Source: Falciphora oryzae | Lineage: Eukaryota > Ascomycota > Sordariomycetes > Magnaporthales > Magnaporthaceae | Reading direction: 5' to 3' | NCBI GenBank assembly: GCA_000733355.1 | Contig: JNVV01000030.1 | Span: 248,001-312,000, forward strand | DNA length: 64,000 nt | Part shown: in pieces, positions 41,301-51,589 of the stretch | How positions within the stretch are numbered: position 1 is the stretch's first letter | Layout: each line of letters opens with the position of its first letter | The notes under the pieces: generated by a model | The model's input: the letters and a program-made list of their open reading frames with translations, nothing else | Told to the model about the DNA's origin: nothing | The model's database searches: none | Made by a program: the position numbers and the translations under genes

Positions 41301-44300
41301 AATTCCCTTTGGCTTATTGGGTACAAGGGGCCATGGGTTAATTGAGCTCCTTCTTTAAGGTGAATTTCGTGGTCCCAGGGCTGATGATCGGGAAAACGGG
41401 TGGCAGCCGCTTCCGTCATAATAGGGAGAAATTCCCTAAACTCCTGTAGCACCGATTCGAGGCCGTCCGAATCCGCTTTGGTCACTTCCTTAAAGGAAGG
41501 AATACCGTGCCCGTATTTAATAGCGGCAATAATCGCGGGCTCGACTGTTTTCATATTCTCCCGAAGGCGTAAGCCTTTGGGCGGCCGTAAATCCTGTGGC
41601 TTTCGGGCCCGGGGCTTGTTGCACTTCCGGCATTTGTCCGAATCCATCCGGATATCCCGAAGGTCGCGATCCAGTAACCCCAGCGGTGGGTGTTGCCTTT
41701 GCCATGCGAAGGGCAGGATAATATCGCAATCTGGATCCGTAGGACTAACTTCGAACGTTTCCGTAAAATAGTGCGTTTTGTGCCGGAGGGTAACGTCGAC
41801 GACTAGTTGCTTTCCGGCCTCTGGTTCGATTTTCCCTGAAAAGGAGGTCATCACGCGAGGGATAGCTCTGTCAACCAGGTGACCCGGGAGTTGCTCCGCT
41901 ATTTTGTCTAATATAACCTTCGTATCGCTGCCTCCGTCTAAAAGGACCCGGACAGGTATCTCTTTCGATCCCCTCGCCCGTATGTGCATGCGAAGGATTG
42001 GCCTTGCGAGTTCCCTATCCGTTAAAGGCCTTCGTGCAGCAGCGACGGTCGATGGTTGTCAACAGTCATCGTCCGATTCCGAATCTAATAGTTCAAAGAT
42101 TCGTGGTTCGCTCGGGGCTTCTGAGGTGAGGCCAGCGATTTTAGCCTTTTTGGCCTGTGGTTGTTCCTCCTGTTCGTCCGTTGCAGGGCGTTTAAAAATG
42201 GATTTGGCACCGGCCGTTTTTGCTGGTGTAGGAGGGAGTTCCTTGCCGTTGGTGTCCTTTTTGGCGTAGCATTCTAACGTATGGTGCCCTTCTCTTCCGC
42301 AGCGCCAGCAGTCGGCCTTGGCCAACTTTCGTGCGTCGATATCGCGTTATTCGACCCCTTCGAGTGCCAGTTTGGTCGTAATCCAAACGTTACTCTTTTT
42401 GCCGGTTTTATCGTTGGCCTTCTTTCCAGAACGGGAGCTTGAGGATGGATTTTGGCTTTTGTCTTTGGAGCCTTTGCTTTAGCGACGGCCCGCGTTCGAG
42501 CGCTCCGAAGTCGAAACGGGCTCGTTTTTTCCCTTATCCTTCGGGGTTAGCCCAGGGTCCTGGAGCATAACCTCGTGGATTTTGCCGGCTTCCTGGATTG
42601 CGGCGAGGAATTTTTCGTCCGTATCAGGGACTCCTCCGCAACGGGAATATACCAATTTGGTAATTTCCTTTGGAAGGGTGCGGGAAATGTGCTCCCTGAA
42701 TATAACGCCGGACCATTGGACCGCTTCGTTAAGGTTAAGGAGCTCAGTAAGGTACTGAACGGTATCTCCTTTGTATTTAAGCTCCCGCATTTTTTTAGCG
42801 TTGCGCTGGTGTTCGGTGGCGTCCCGGAAGCGTTCCTGTAGGGCCGCCGAATAGGCCCGCCAGTTGTCTTCGAGCTGCGCGCTTCGAAGGGACCGAAGGC
42901 GTTGATGGTGCCAAACTTGTGCGTTTTCCGTAAGTAAGGACCCGACCCAATTAACTTTAACTGTATCGTTAGGAAAGCTTTCGACGTAGGTCTCCATATA
43001 GGAGGTAACGCGAAGCCACCATGGCCTAAATTTAGCCAGGTCCTTGCCGTCGTAACTGGGTGGCTTGTTAAGCTGGATTGGGTTGATGACGGCCGTAGGG
43101 ATCGGACCACGCGGGCGAACAGTTCCTTGTTGGATGGCTTTAATGAGGTCCCGCAAATCGGGGTCTTTGGAGGCCCGTCCGTTATTTTCGGGGGTATCGT
43201 TTTCCGAGGAGGAGTCCGAAGGTTTTAAAGGTTCCGAAGGAATAGCAATATGCTCGGGAGGTTCGTTAGGTGGCCCCTGGGGAGGCCCTTGAAGAAGTTC
43301 TCCGAAGCTTCCGGAGTGCCTGGGACCTGCCGTTGCGGCCCTGTACTGTTGTTGGGCAGCGGAGGTAATAGCCCGAACTTGTTGCCGTCGGAGGTTATCG
43401 GATGATAGGGGGTCCTGAAGACCTTGGCGTGATGATGCCGACGTTTTAAGCGCCGATTGGGGTAGCGGTTTCTCCGTAGAAGGGACGGGTTCTTCCCTTT
43501 CTGGAGTGCTTTGACGTGAGCCCGGTGGAAGGGACGACCTTTGGAGGGCCGAAAGTACCGTAGCTGATTTAGGCCGCCTTCCTTGTGCCGCAAGTCGCCG
43601 GCTTTCCCGTACGGCGTCCCTAACGAGCTGATGCGTTTGGGCCAATATGCGCCGTTCGGCATTAGTGAGGGCTTCGGGCGATACGTGCTCCTTAGTTAGG
43701 AGATCCTGGATTTGGGCATCCTTATTAACGGCCCAGTTAGTAACTTTTTCCTCGAAGGTGGAAAGTCGTGTTTGTAGGTCCTGCAAATGGTTTTGTTGGG
43801 CCCGAGTAACGTCCCGGAGCTGAATTAGGGCCTCCGAACGGGTTTGTTGCTTTTCGGCCAAAGTGGCGATTGTGGCCCAGATTTGTTGTGCAAATGCCTG
43901 GCTTTTTCCGATAATCCGTTGCCGGAATGCCTTTTGTTGATCGGCGGAAGCGATTAGGCCTTTTTTATATAAAGAAACGACGGTATGGTACGCGTGGGTA
44001 ATGCGGTCGTAATGGGTCCTGATTTCGCGGATTTGTTCCCGATCGGCGAGGATTTCCTGGCTCACACCTCGGGATAGGGCCGAAATTGCTTCGTGCGTAT
44101 TGATGAATTCCCGCTGGATTTCGGTCATCCAGCCCGGGGGGTTTTGAAAGCGTCCCACGGATATAAGGGCTTGTTGTTCGAGGGCCATGTCGAAGGGGGG
44201 TGCCGAATACAGGATAAGTGCCCTTTGATCGTCGAGCATAGGTGTATTTTGACGTTCTCTCGGTGCAGACCGGGAGGGGCCTTCGGGGGCTTTTCCGGCC

Positions 44301-44380
44301 GCTTTTTTAGATTGGGCCGGCATGGTATCGGCAGGTATACCGGAATCGCTAGGCAAAGAAGGGGATTCCATAGCCGGCAT
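38318..44380 (-). pseudogene. B gag-pol single open frame, RIP-inactivated
   Basis: Read from the ATG ending at 44,380, the whole coding region stays in one frame to 38,318; all interruptions are TAA/TAG/TGA substitutions. Gag is open down to 42,479. The zinc knuckle CWRCGREGHHTLEC is near 42,312-42,266. The protease-like LLDGGSDTKV is near 41,945, with Gly where Ser/Thr is usual. RT carries YLDN at 40,879-40,868 (YLDD with the second Asp changed by G-to-A). RNase H includes VDASDFALGGVLSQRD. Integrase has a CLECQRNK zinc site near 39,585, MDFITDLP, FDKNSRFTS and [10 protein letters not shown]. The chromodomain KVMDSMDTGGKVRYLVRWED with NWTWEPWEH ends the protein. Confidence 0.93.
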
Positions 44381-44730
44381 GCCAAAGTCGCTTGGTAAAG
44401 AAGGAGATGTCGTTGCAGACGAGATGAGGGGGTCCGGTTCCCTGTATTCCTGGGCAGAGTAAAATCCCAAGGGTATAAGGGAGAATTTCCGGCCTTTTTT
44501 GGAGTCCCGTGGTTTCTTTAGGGCGATTGAGAGGGTGAAACGACCCTCCTGTATATTCTTTTCGCTTTCACCCGTTCGAGAACACCGGTGACAGTTAAAA
44601 TGTTTGTGGTGTGGCCCCAGGGTTTTATTCGCTAAAGAAGGCAACAGTTGGGGCTTGGGGGTGCCGACTGACAGGGCTTTTCCAAAGCTTAGGAGGAAAG
44701 ATAGTGAGGCTTCCGTTAGGGGGCAGAGCG

Positions 44731-44742
44731 TAGAAAGATTAT
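44731..44742 (-). promoter_or_regulatory. B primer-binding site, self-complementary to its own LTR
   Basis: One base inside the 5' LTR boundary the plus strand reads TAGAAAGATTAT. The exact reverse complement ATAATCTTTCTA occurs in the LTR at 44,793-44,804 (and 38,113-38,124 in the other copy). I see no TGG-starting tRNA-type site here. In Tf1/sushi elements the 5' end of the RNA itself primes reverse transcription by pairing to such a site. Confidence 0.7.
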
Positions 44743-44743
44743 T

Positions 44744-45029
44744 TGTAACAAGGGGTTAAAGACGGCTTGGAGAAAGAATCTTTAGATTGCAGATAATCTT
44801 TCTATGGGCTCAAGAGATGCTTGAGGAAGAAGGAATCTTTCATGGAGGACATAGGAGATGGCAGGGTTTATATAAACCACCCTGTGATCCGTGCGAAGTA
44901 TCGAGTACATGATTCACACTGCCCCTCCGGCCTTCGGCCTTTGGGCCTCGGGGCCGTTGGGCACCTATACCGGTTCCCGGACCTTCTGTGGGGCCGATTA
45001 GGTGAGTCCACAGGTTCTTCCGTGTGACA
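44744..45029 (-). repeat. B 5' LTR, 286 bp
   Basis: A TATA-like tract (tttatataaa) lies near 44,868-44,877. About 62 nt downstream is the 12-nt segment complementary to the primer-binding site. A long GC-rich palindromic stretch (CCGGCCTTCGGCC) lies near 44,927-44,940. Confidence 0.95.
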
Positions 45030-45034
45030 CCACG

Positions 45035-45055
45035 CGTCGTAGTGTGGTCGTAACA
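45035..45055 (-). repeat. A 5' LTR, second piece
   Basis: CGTCGTAGTGTGGTCGTAAC plus a final A, the last 21 bp of the A LTR, displaced 7 kb by insertion of B. Confidence 0.93.
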
Positions 45056-47180
45056 TAATATCCTTTGGGGGCTCCGGCTTTTAATGCTGTTGCGGCAACG
45101 GGTCGTTCGGAAACTTGCGAAATCGATCTGCGTGGAAAAAATTCGAGCCCTTATATCCCGGTAGCACCTTAAAAACGAAACTATAGCCTCGTTTTTCCAG
45201 CACCTTCCATAAGCCGGCGTACTAAAAATTTAAACGGGTTATAAACGCTGCAATTATAAAACCCTTTTTCCGAACAAATACCAAATCGCCGACTTTAAAG
45301 TCTACCGGGCGTCGCTTTTTATTAGCCTGGATCTTTTGGGCCTTTTACGCGGCTAATGCGTTATTGTAAACCAGATCCTGCACGGCTTTAATCTCCTTTA
45401 CCAATTCCAAAGCTTTTTGCTATCGTTCGTTCTCGACGTTAGTTAAAAGCAGTTTTTAAAATAGCGGGTTCCGGGGTTCGCAACCCAATAAAACCTTTAA
45501 AAGGGCCATGCCTAAAAACGAGTGCCATACGGCGTTATAAGCAAAATTGAAGGCGGGAAAATGCACGCTCCATTGCTTTTGGTACTTATCTACGTAAAAC
45601 CGTAACTGTTAGTCCAATTTAGCATTAGTAATTTTAATTGCGCCTTAAATTTGCGGATAAAAGGCGCTACCGTAACGGTATTTCGTACCTATAAGTTTGT
45701 TAAACGTAGCAAAAAACTTAAAAATAAAAGGACCTGCGTTATTTAACAGCTAAACGGAAAGGCAACCCAAAATACGGTATAATTGCCGGTAATACCGTAT
45801 CGCAAAAACCTCGGCGGTATCGGTTTTATAACCTAAAAACGTGCATTTAATTCTATTAAATTTGCAAACGAAAACCCAAACGTAATCGTAGCCGTAATCG
45901 TCTTTTGGTATATCTTTGCCATCGATAGCGACTTGTTCCTAAACGACCTTAGGGACGGGTAATAAATGCAACAAACCAAATGTTTTATTATATTTAAACT
46001 TATTGTGGTAGCATTCGTAGCAATTGTTAACATATCGGCGGACGTTTTTATTTATACCTTCCTAAAAATAGTCCCTTTTAAAAAAGCGGATAGTTTTATT
46101 CTAACCGCCGTAAGCGAAAATCGGGGGGGCGTAGGTTTCGCGGATAAACGCGGTGCGAAAAGCAATTTTTCCGTTTATCGTTAAAAGCGGTACCACGAAT
46201 CGGCTTTTTTAATAACCCAAACCTTACTAAATGTTTTCAAATCGCATAAATTTAGCGAAATCGGCCCCGTAAATGTTTTAAACCGTCGAGGTAATTGCTT
46301 GGATTTAGGCCGGAACAATTTTGGGCATTTTTAAAGCTGGACCTAAAACTTTTTTAAAGGGAACGAGCGTAAGGAAACGCTCCTTTACCTTTTAAGCTTT
46401 AACCGTAAGCGACTTAACCGTTTTCCGGGATAAAGCATCGGTAACGACGTTTTCCTAGCCTCGGCGGTATTAAAACTAGTAGTCGAAATCAGTGAAATAC
46501 GTGCTCCATTTTATTTAGCGGATACTAAACTTTTATTTAGTTATAAAATAAACGAGGGCTTAATAATCCGTAACGATAGTAATTTTCGATCCCCATAATT
46601 TAGCTTCGAAATGCTTAAGCGTTTAAATAACGGCGAAAAGTTTTCGATTTTAAATCGGGTACGTTCGTTTAATTGGAAATATGGTTTTATTAAAGTAACC
46701 CATTAGTTTCCAAATCCCGTTTTTTTATTGTTACTAAACAACTCCTCCTATAGCGTTGCGTAACGCGTCGGCTTCGATTCGGATCGGGCGTTCCGGGGTA
46801 AAAAACGCTAAAACTGGGGCTTCGGTAGCCAGCTTTTTTATTTTTTTAAAGGCGTCCTTTTATTTAGGCCCCATTTCGAAGGTAGCGTTTTTTTTAAAAA
46901 AACGTGTTAAAGGTTCGGCACCGTCGCTTGCGTAATGATAAAACATTCGCACGTAGTTGCACAATCCAAAAAAGGATTTAACCGTAAATTTGTTAGTAAG
47001 GTCCTCGAATTTCCAGTTGGTAATAGCGGCTATTTTAGTAAAGTTTATCCGGACGCTTTAGCCGATTTCGATAACTAAGCCTAGGTATTCTAATATCGTA
47101 GTATTAAACCGGCTTTTTTTAATATCTTTTTAAAAGTGGGCTTAGTTTAACCGGTAAATAACCTTTTCGATATAAGCCTA
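45056..47180 (-). pseudogene. G pol middle part: RT tail, RNase H, integrase
   Basis: Minus-strand reading from 47,178 continues the RT frame interrupted by pogo D. Recognisable parts are FFGLCNYVRMFYHYASD, EADALRNAIGGVVQQQKN, a TVTDYQALVYF-type RNase H segment near 46,560, the NCYECYHNK integrase zinc site near 46,000, VAIDGKDIP, and RPVDFKVGDLVFVRKKGF near 45,310-45,250. It ends at PPKDI at the TAATA duplicated by A; the frame continues at 28,611. Stops occur at Gln positions. Confidence 0.82.
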
Positions 47181-49017
47181 ACGTGGTTCACCAGCGAGTC
47201 GGTCAAACCACCGAGTCGATCAATTCTGGTCGCGACGCGACGCGTCAACTTTCCACCCAAACATCTCAACACCTACGCAATAAATTCGCAATCCAAAAAA
47301 TCCAAAGTGCTCCTTGCCTTACTAGCAATTGAAAACGATTCGAAAATTAGCATGCGTGCCGCAGCGAAACTTTATAATATTCCTTATTCTACGCTCAACA
47401 ACCGACGCCGCGGCCGGATTATTTGATGCGACAGCATACCCAAATCCCGGAAATTGACGGAATCCGAAAAGGAAGCGCTTGTCAAATACATACACAAGCT
47501 GGATTCTCGCGCATTCCCTCCCCGGCCTTCTGGTGTTAAAAATATAACCAACCGACTGCTTGCCGAACGCGACGCGGGCACCGTTAGGACCAACTGGGTC
47601 GCGAGGTTCGTCAAACGCCGCCCGGAGCTCGGCACGCGCTGGATTCGAAAGTACGACTACCAAAGGGCTAAATGCGAAAATCCCAAGCTCGTTTCTGCGT
47701 GGTTCGACCTTGTGCGGAACATTGTAGCCAAATATAGCATCCAAAATGACGACATTTACAACTTCGACGAAACCGGCTTCTTTATAGGCATAATCGCGGC
47801 CGTTATAGTTATTACAATATCGGAAGGCCGTGGCAAAGCAAAGCTGGTCCAACCTAACAATCGGGAATAAGCTACAATTATTTAAAAGGTTAACTGTTGC
47901 GGTTAAGCGATCCCCCCTTTTATTATCGTCAAAAGGCAATACCACCTGGCCAATTGGTACTCCGAAACCAACCTTCCACGCAATTGGGTTATCGCAACGA
48001 GCGCCAATAGGTGGACTACGAACGAGCTCGGCCTGGAATGGATCCGGCATTTCGACAAACACACTGCAGCTCGTTTTACGGGGTCCCATCGTCTGTTAGT
48101 GCTAAACGGACACGAAAGCTACCATTCGACGGATTTCGAGCTCTACTGCCAGGAATATAACATTATTACGCTTTGCATGCCTCCGCATTCGTTTCACTTC
48201 CTTTAGCCGCTTGACGTTGGGTGCTTTAGCCCAATGAAAAAAGCGTACGGTCGACAAATCGAGGACCTGATAAGGTTGCACGTTAACCACGTGACCAAAA
48301 TCGAGTTCCTTTCGGCGTTCAAAGCGGCATTTTTTAACTCTATAACCAAAAAAAACATCCAAAAAGGCTTTCGAGGGGCTGGCTTTACTCCTTTCAACCC
48401 GGATTCGGTTCTAAAAAAGCTGGATGTAAGGCTACGGACTCCAACCCCCCTAAAGACGCCCCTAAACGACCCCGAACAGCCAGGGAAACAACTTCGCAAT
48501 CCGAATATATTAAAACTCGGATTTCCAATCACCAAAGCAGCTTTCCGATATCCATATTAGCGGCTATAAACTAATTTGCAAAAAGGGCAAAAGCAATCAT
48601 GCATCGGGTTAACCTTTTGGAGGAAAAGTGCTCCAAACTACAAAGGGCGAACGAAGCACTAAGCAAACGCCGGAGGGCCAAAAAAACACGTGTCCGACTT
48701 GGAGGGTCACTTACCATCGACGAGGTACGAGATGTTCTGGACCAGCAGGAGCTAGATGGACAGCTACAGCAAGAAATGCGCGACCATAGGGTTCAAGAAA
48801 GGAAGGCGACAACGACTCGTCGGCGATGTGGCACGTGCGGCAAAACCGGACACAATGCGCGCACCTGTCAGGAAGAAGTAGAAATGTCTAATGTATACAG
48901 TTTTGAGTAGTTTGAATGGATTGCTGGCGTTGTTGGGTTGGCATGCGAGTTAATTGTCGAGTGGTCGGGTTTGAGTGATCGACTCGGTGGTTTGACCGAC
49001 TCGCTGGTGAACCACGT
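47181..49017 (+). mobile_element. Pogo/Fot-type DNA transposon D, 1,837 bp
   Basis: TA duplications lie at 47,179-47,180 and 49,018-49,019. The 42-bp terminal inverted repeats are perfect: ACGTGGTT then CACCAGCGAGTCGGTCA then AACCACCGAGTCGATCA. It interrupts the RT of G within a few codons downstream of the YADD box, and the G frame rejoins after removal. Confidence 0.95.
47300..48910 (+). pseudogene. Pogo-type transposase D
   Basis: Homologous along its length to the C and E transposases. The N-terminal RAAAKLYNIPYSTLNNRRRG region and the KLTESEKEALVKYIHKLDSR region lie at 47,350-47,510. The DDE triad is YNFDETGFFIG (47,760), VLNGHESYH (48,093, second Asp read as Asn) and PLDVGCF (48,211). 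The coiled coil LLEEKCSKLQRANEALSKRR and zinc knuckle CGTCGKTGHNARTC (48,832) precede a TAG at 48,908-48,910. The start codon is uncertain and may be lost. Interruptions are RIP-type stops plus a frame change near 48,560. Confidence 0.85.
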
Positions 49018-50457
49018 TAATACGTAGCTTCGTTAAACTTTTCCGAATAAATTAGGACGTCGTCCGCGTACGCGCTCGCGAAAACGTTTAAAAGCTCGTT
49101 CAATTAAGCGTTAATAAACGCCTGCTACCAAATTAGGCCGACTTTAAATCCAAAAAGGAGGATTTTCCATTAAAATATCCCTTAGCGTATCCGGAAAGCC
49201 GTTAAATACCGTAATTTTACCGATATTAATAATCGGTTAAACGCGCGGATAATATTAACCTTAAACAATTTTTTGGCCTTGCCATATTTAGCAATCGTGC
49301 CGTTAACGTTAGGTGCTAAAACGAAGCGGGATTTAAAAAACTTGTTCACCCAGCGATAGTTTTAACAAAAACGCCGTTCGTTCGAATGTAGTTTCGGGAC
49401 GAAAAGGTTTGGAGCAAATCTATCGGCCATACAAAGCTCGATAAAACCAAAAGCGAAAAGTTCGTCGGTAATTTATTTTTCGAATGGAAGTATCGAAAAA
49501 AGTGTCCGGTAGGTAGGCGGCGATCCTTCCAAAGGCCTTTCCAGCTCGAGGACCACGTCGTACTTAAATCGACTCGGTAGGAGCTTAATGGAAGCTTTTT
49601 TGGAAAAAAACCCTTCCAAATAAGCAATTTCCGGGGGAATCAGGCTTCGAACGAACTCAACATACTCAAAGTCCTCGTCAACGGGAAAAGGAATCGGCTA
49701 GCCAAAAAAAGGTTCGCTAAAGCTTAACCGAAATTGCCTAAATCCTAATAATAAATTCGGGGCTTTCGAAAGGAACTAAGGCGTTAAAAAAGGGCAAAAA
49801 CTTCCATCTCTTTTAACGGAGGTCGTTTTTAATTTAGGTTTAAAAAGCTTAAATCTCCGTCGGCGGGGGGAGGGAAAAGGTTACAAACTTAGGGTGCGAT
49901 CGAGGTTACCGTTGCCGTTCCGGGTTAGTAAAAATAGCCTAAATTTAATGCGACTAACGTTCCTTTTTAACTTGCTAATCCATTAAGCGATTTCGCCGTT
50001 AAGCATTACGTTAAGCTACGGCGTTAAAGCGACCGTTAAACGGGGAAATAGTAATAACCGGGGAAAATTTGGTATTATTAGGCAAGGTATCGGGCTAAAT
50101 AATCTCCCGCTTCGATAAACGGAGGAAAAAATCTCTTTTTACCAGCCAAAGCAATCTTATAAAAATATCGTAACCAATATCTGCGATCCAAAACTTTTAA
50201 TCGACAAAACGGCGGCCGTTTATCTCAAAAATAGCGATAAGGATGTAGGTTACATTTGTTACTAAGAGATTACGGAAATCGGAAAAGGCGATAAATCGAA
50301 ACAGCCGTTTAACCTCGGCTCCAAAATGCTTTTTAGCAAAAGCGGCTGCTTTATAGCTAATAAGGAAATGGGTTATAGTTCCAATGTCACAAAATGCTTT
50401 AAAATCGATTCCAAAACCGCTGCGTTAAAATTGCGCTTTAAAAAGGAAAAAGGGTTA
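49018..50457 (-). pseudogene. G pol N-terminal part: protease region and RT
   Basis: The minus-strand frame reads FEINGRRFVD and WIADIGYDIFI (retropepsin-like region) near 50,220-50,150. RT follows: LELERPLEGSPPTYRTLFS near 49,555, NYRWVNKFFKSRFVLAPNV, VNIIRAFNRLLI, and the active site YADD at 49,070-49,059 (FASAYADDVLIYSEKF). Joined upstream to gag at 61,243 and downstream to 47,178 once E and D are removed. Confidence 0.82.
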
Positions 50458-50555
50458 ACGTGGTTCACAAGTAAGTGGCGCACACAAGTAAGTGGCGCGT
50501 TTTCCATCGCAACTCGCGTCTCCCACTTCCAACCTCAATTCCTCAACAACCACAA

Positions 50556-50659
50556 ATGGCGTCGACATCTAGCGAAGCGAAAATTGTTTTTGCCATACGG
50601 GCAATCCAATCCAATCCAACATTAAATGTGCGTTCGGCAGCCAAAATTTACGACGTTCC
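50556..50659 (+). pseudogene. Transposase E, N-terminal exon-like fragment
   Basis: From the ATG at 50,556 the frame reads MASTSSEAKIVFAIRAIQSN and ends at KIYDVP, where F is inserted after GTTCC. The frame resumes at 59,585 with KTTLRRRRAG. It is homologous to the N-terminus of transposase C. Confidence 0.85.
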
Positions 50660-50936
50660 TGTCACGGGGTAAGCCGAAGGCCTGTACGAGGTGATCACGA
50701 TAATACTAGACGGTAATCCGGAGGTAGAAGTCCTATATTGCTATAGGGTAAATACGACAACTTCAGCTTAGTTGTAGCAATCGTCAGATTGCCTCAACCA
50801 AACCGCCTAAGTAGCATGGCCCCTTAAGCCCCGTCACGTGCCTGGGTATCTCAGGCCTCCACAGGGCGCAACCCCACCAAAGAGGCTAAGACCCTCCTCT
50901 ATAGCGACCCTCTCCATCGCGACGGGCCTCCTTACA
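50660..50936 (-). repeat. F 3' LTR, 277 bp
   Basis: Equal in length to its partner at 59,303-59,579, with differences that are C/T and G/A only. Confidence 0.95.
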
Positions 50937-51589
50937 CTATCCCCCCTCTAAAGCGCTAACGTCTCGGCAGCGCCTACTAGTAAAAATATAACGGTACCTT
51001 TCCTAAACAGCTTCGATCTACTATTTTGGGATTAGGTCATAAATGGAAATAGCAACTTAACCGGAGATATCGAGTTTGGCGTAGCGTAAGTTCTAAATAG
51101 CCTCACTTTTAGGGCTGCAACGAATCCCCAATAACTTCCGGTGGGGCTCGGGCAACGGCAGGTGCGGGGGTCCGGTGGATCCCGGCCACGGCGGCGGCAA
51201 GTGCGGCTAACCCGGTAAATATCCAATTCCCTTCCGGCCCGGCAACCTTCCACCTTTTCCTTTCCTCAACAACAACAACCTTTCAACTTGTTATTATTTT
51301 ACCCAGCCTACCTCTTTTGCCTTAGCTCGCGCCTAAGCTTACGCGAACGTTCTAATCTACTTGTTCGTTTGCGTTTGCCCTAACGTTGTTTGCATTAATC
51401 CTGCGTTCGCGCTCCTCTCTTCCCTGCTCTCTAGCGCTCGCGCAGCTAAACGTCCACTCAATTCGTACCTACGACCTTATTCCTATCGTATACGCCCTCG
51501 TCGTTAGCGCTCGTTATCAACCGCACGCCCATTCGTATATTCTCGTCCCCTCCCCCAACACGCTCGTCTCGGGCGTAAGCTAACCTTCT

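Larger units (their letters stand above)
38064..45029 (-). mobile_element. Chromovirus B (Tf1/sushi-like Ty3/gypsy), 6,966 bp, nested in the LTR of A
   Basis: Identical-length LTRs (286 bp) at 38,064-38,349 and 44,744-45,029 are flanked by CCACG at 38,059-38,063 and 45,030-45,034. On the coding strand they begin TGTCACACGG and end CTTGTTACA. A purine tract (AAGAGGAGGATAG) precedes the 3' LTR. The single gag-pol frame ends in a chromodomain. The LTRs differ at about 12 sites, all transitions, seven of them TG-to-TA, so this is among the least mutated elements in the window. A self-priming signature is described under findings. Confidence 0.95.
28612..45055 (-). mobile_element. Chromovirus A (Ty3/gypsy), nested in G and carrying B, C and a MITE
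   Basis: Flanked by TAATA at 28,607-28,611 and 45,056-45,060. LTRs of 458 bp begin TGTTACAAT and end GTCGTAACA: 28,612-29,069, and a second copy split into 37,627-38,063 and 45,035-45,055 by chromovirus B. Pol is on the minus strand (33,640-30,418) and gag at 37,610-37,402 plus 35,540-33,780, split by pogo element C. Without inserts A is about 7.2 kb. Stops at Gln/Trp codons show RIP-type decay. Confidence 0.9.

Noticed and set aside
44381..44644. Upstream extension of the B gag frame
   Set aside because: It is open but begins with TTG and reaches toward the leader; the first in-frame ATG ends at 44,380. An original upstream ATG lost by mutation cannot be excluded.
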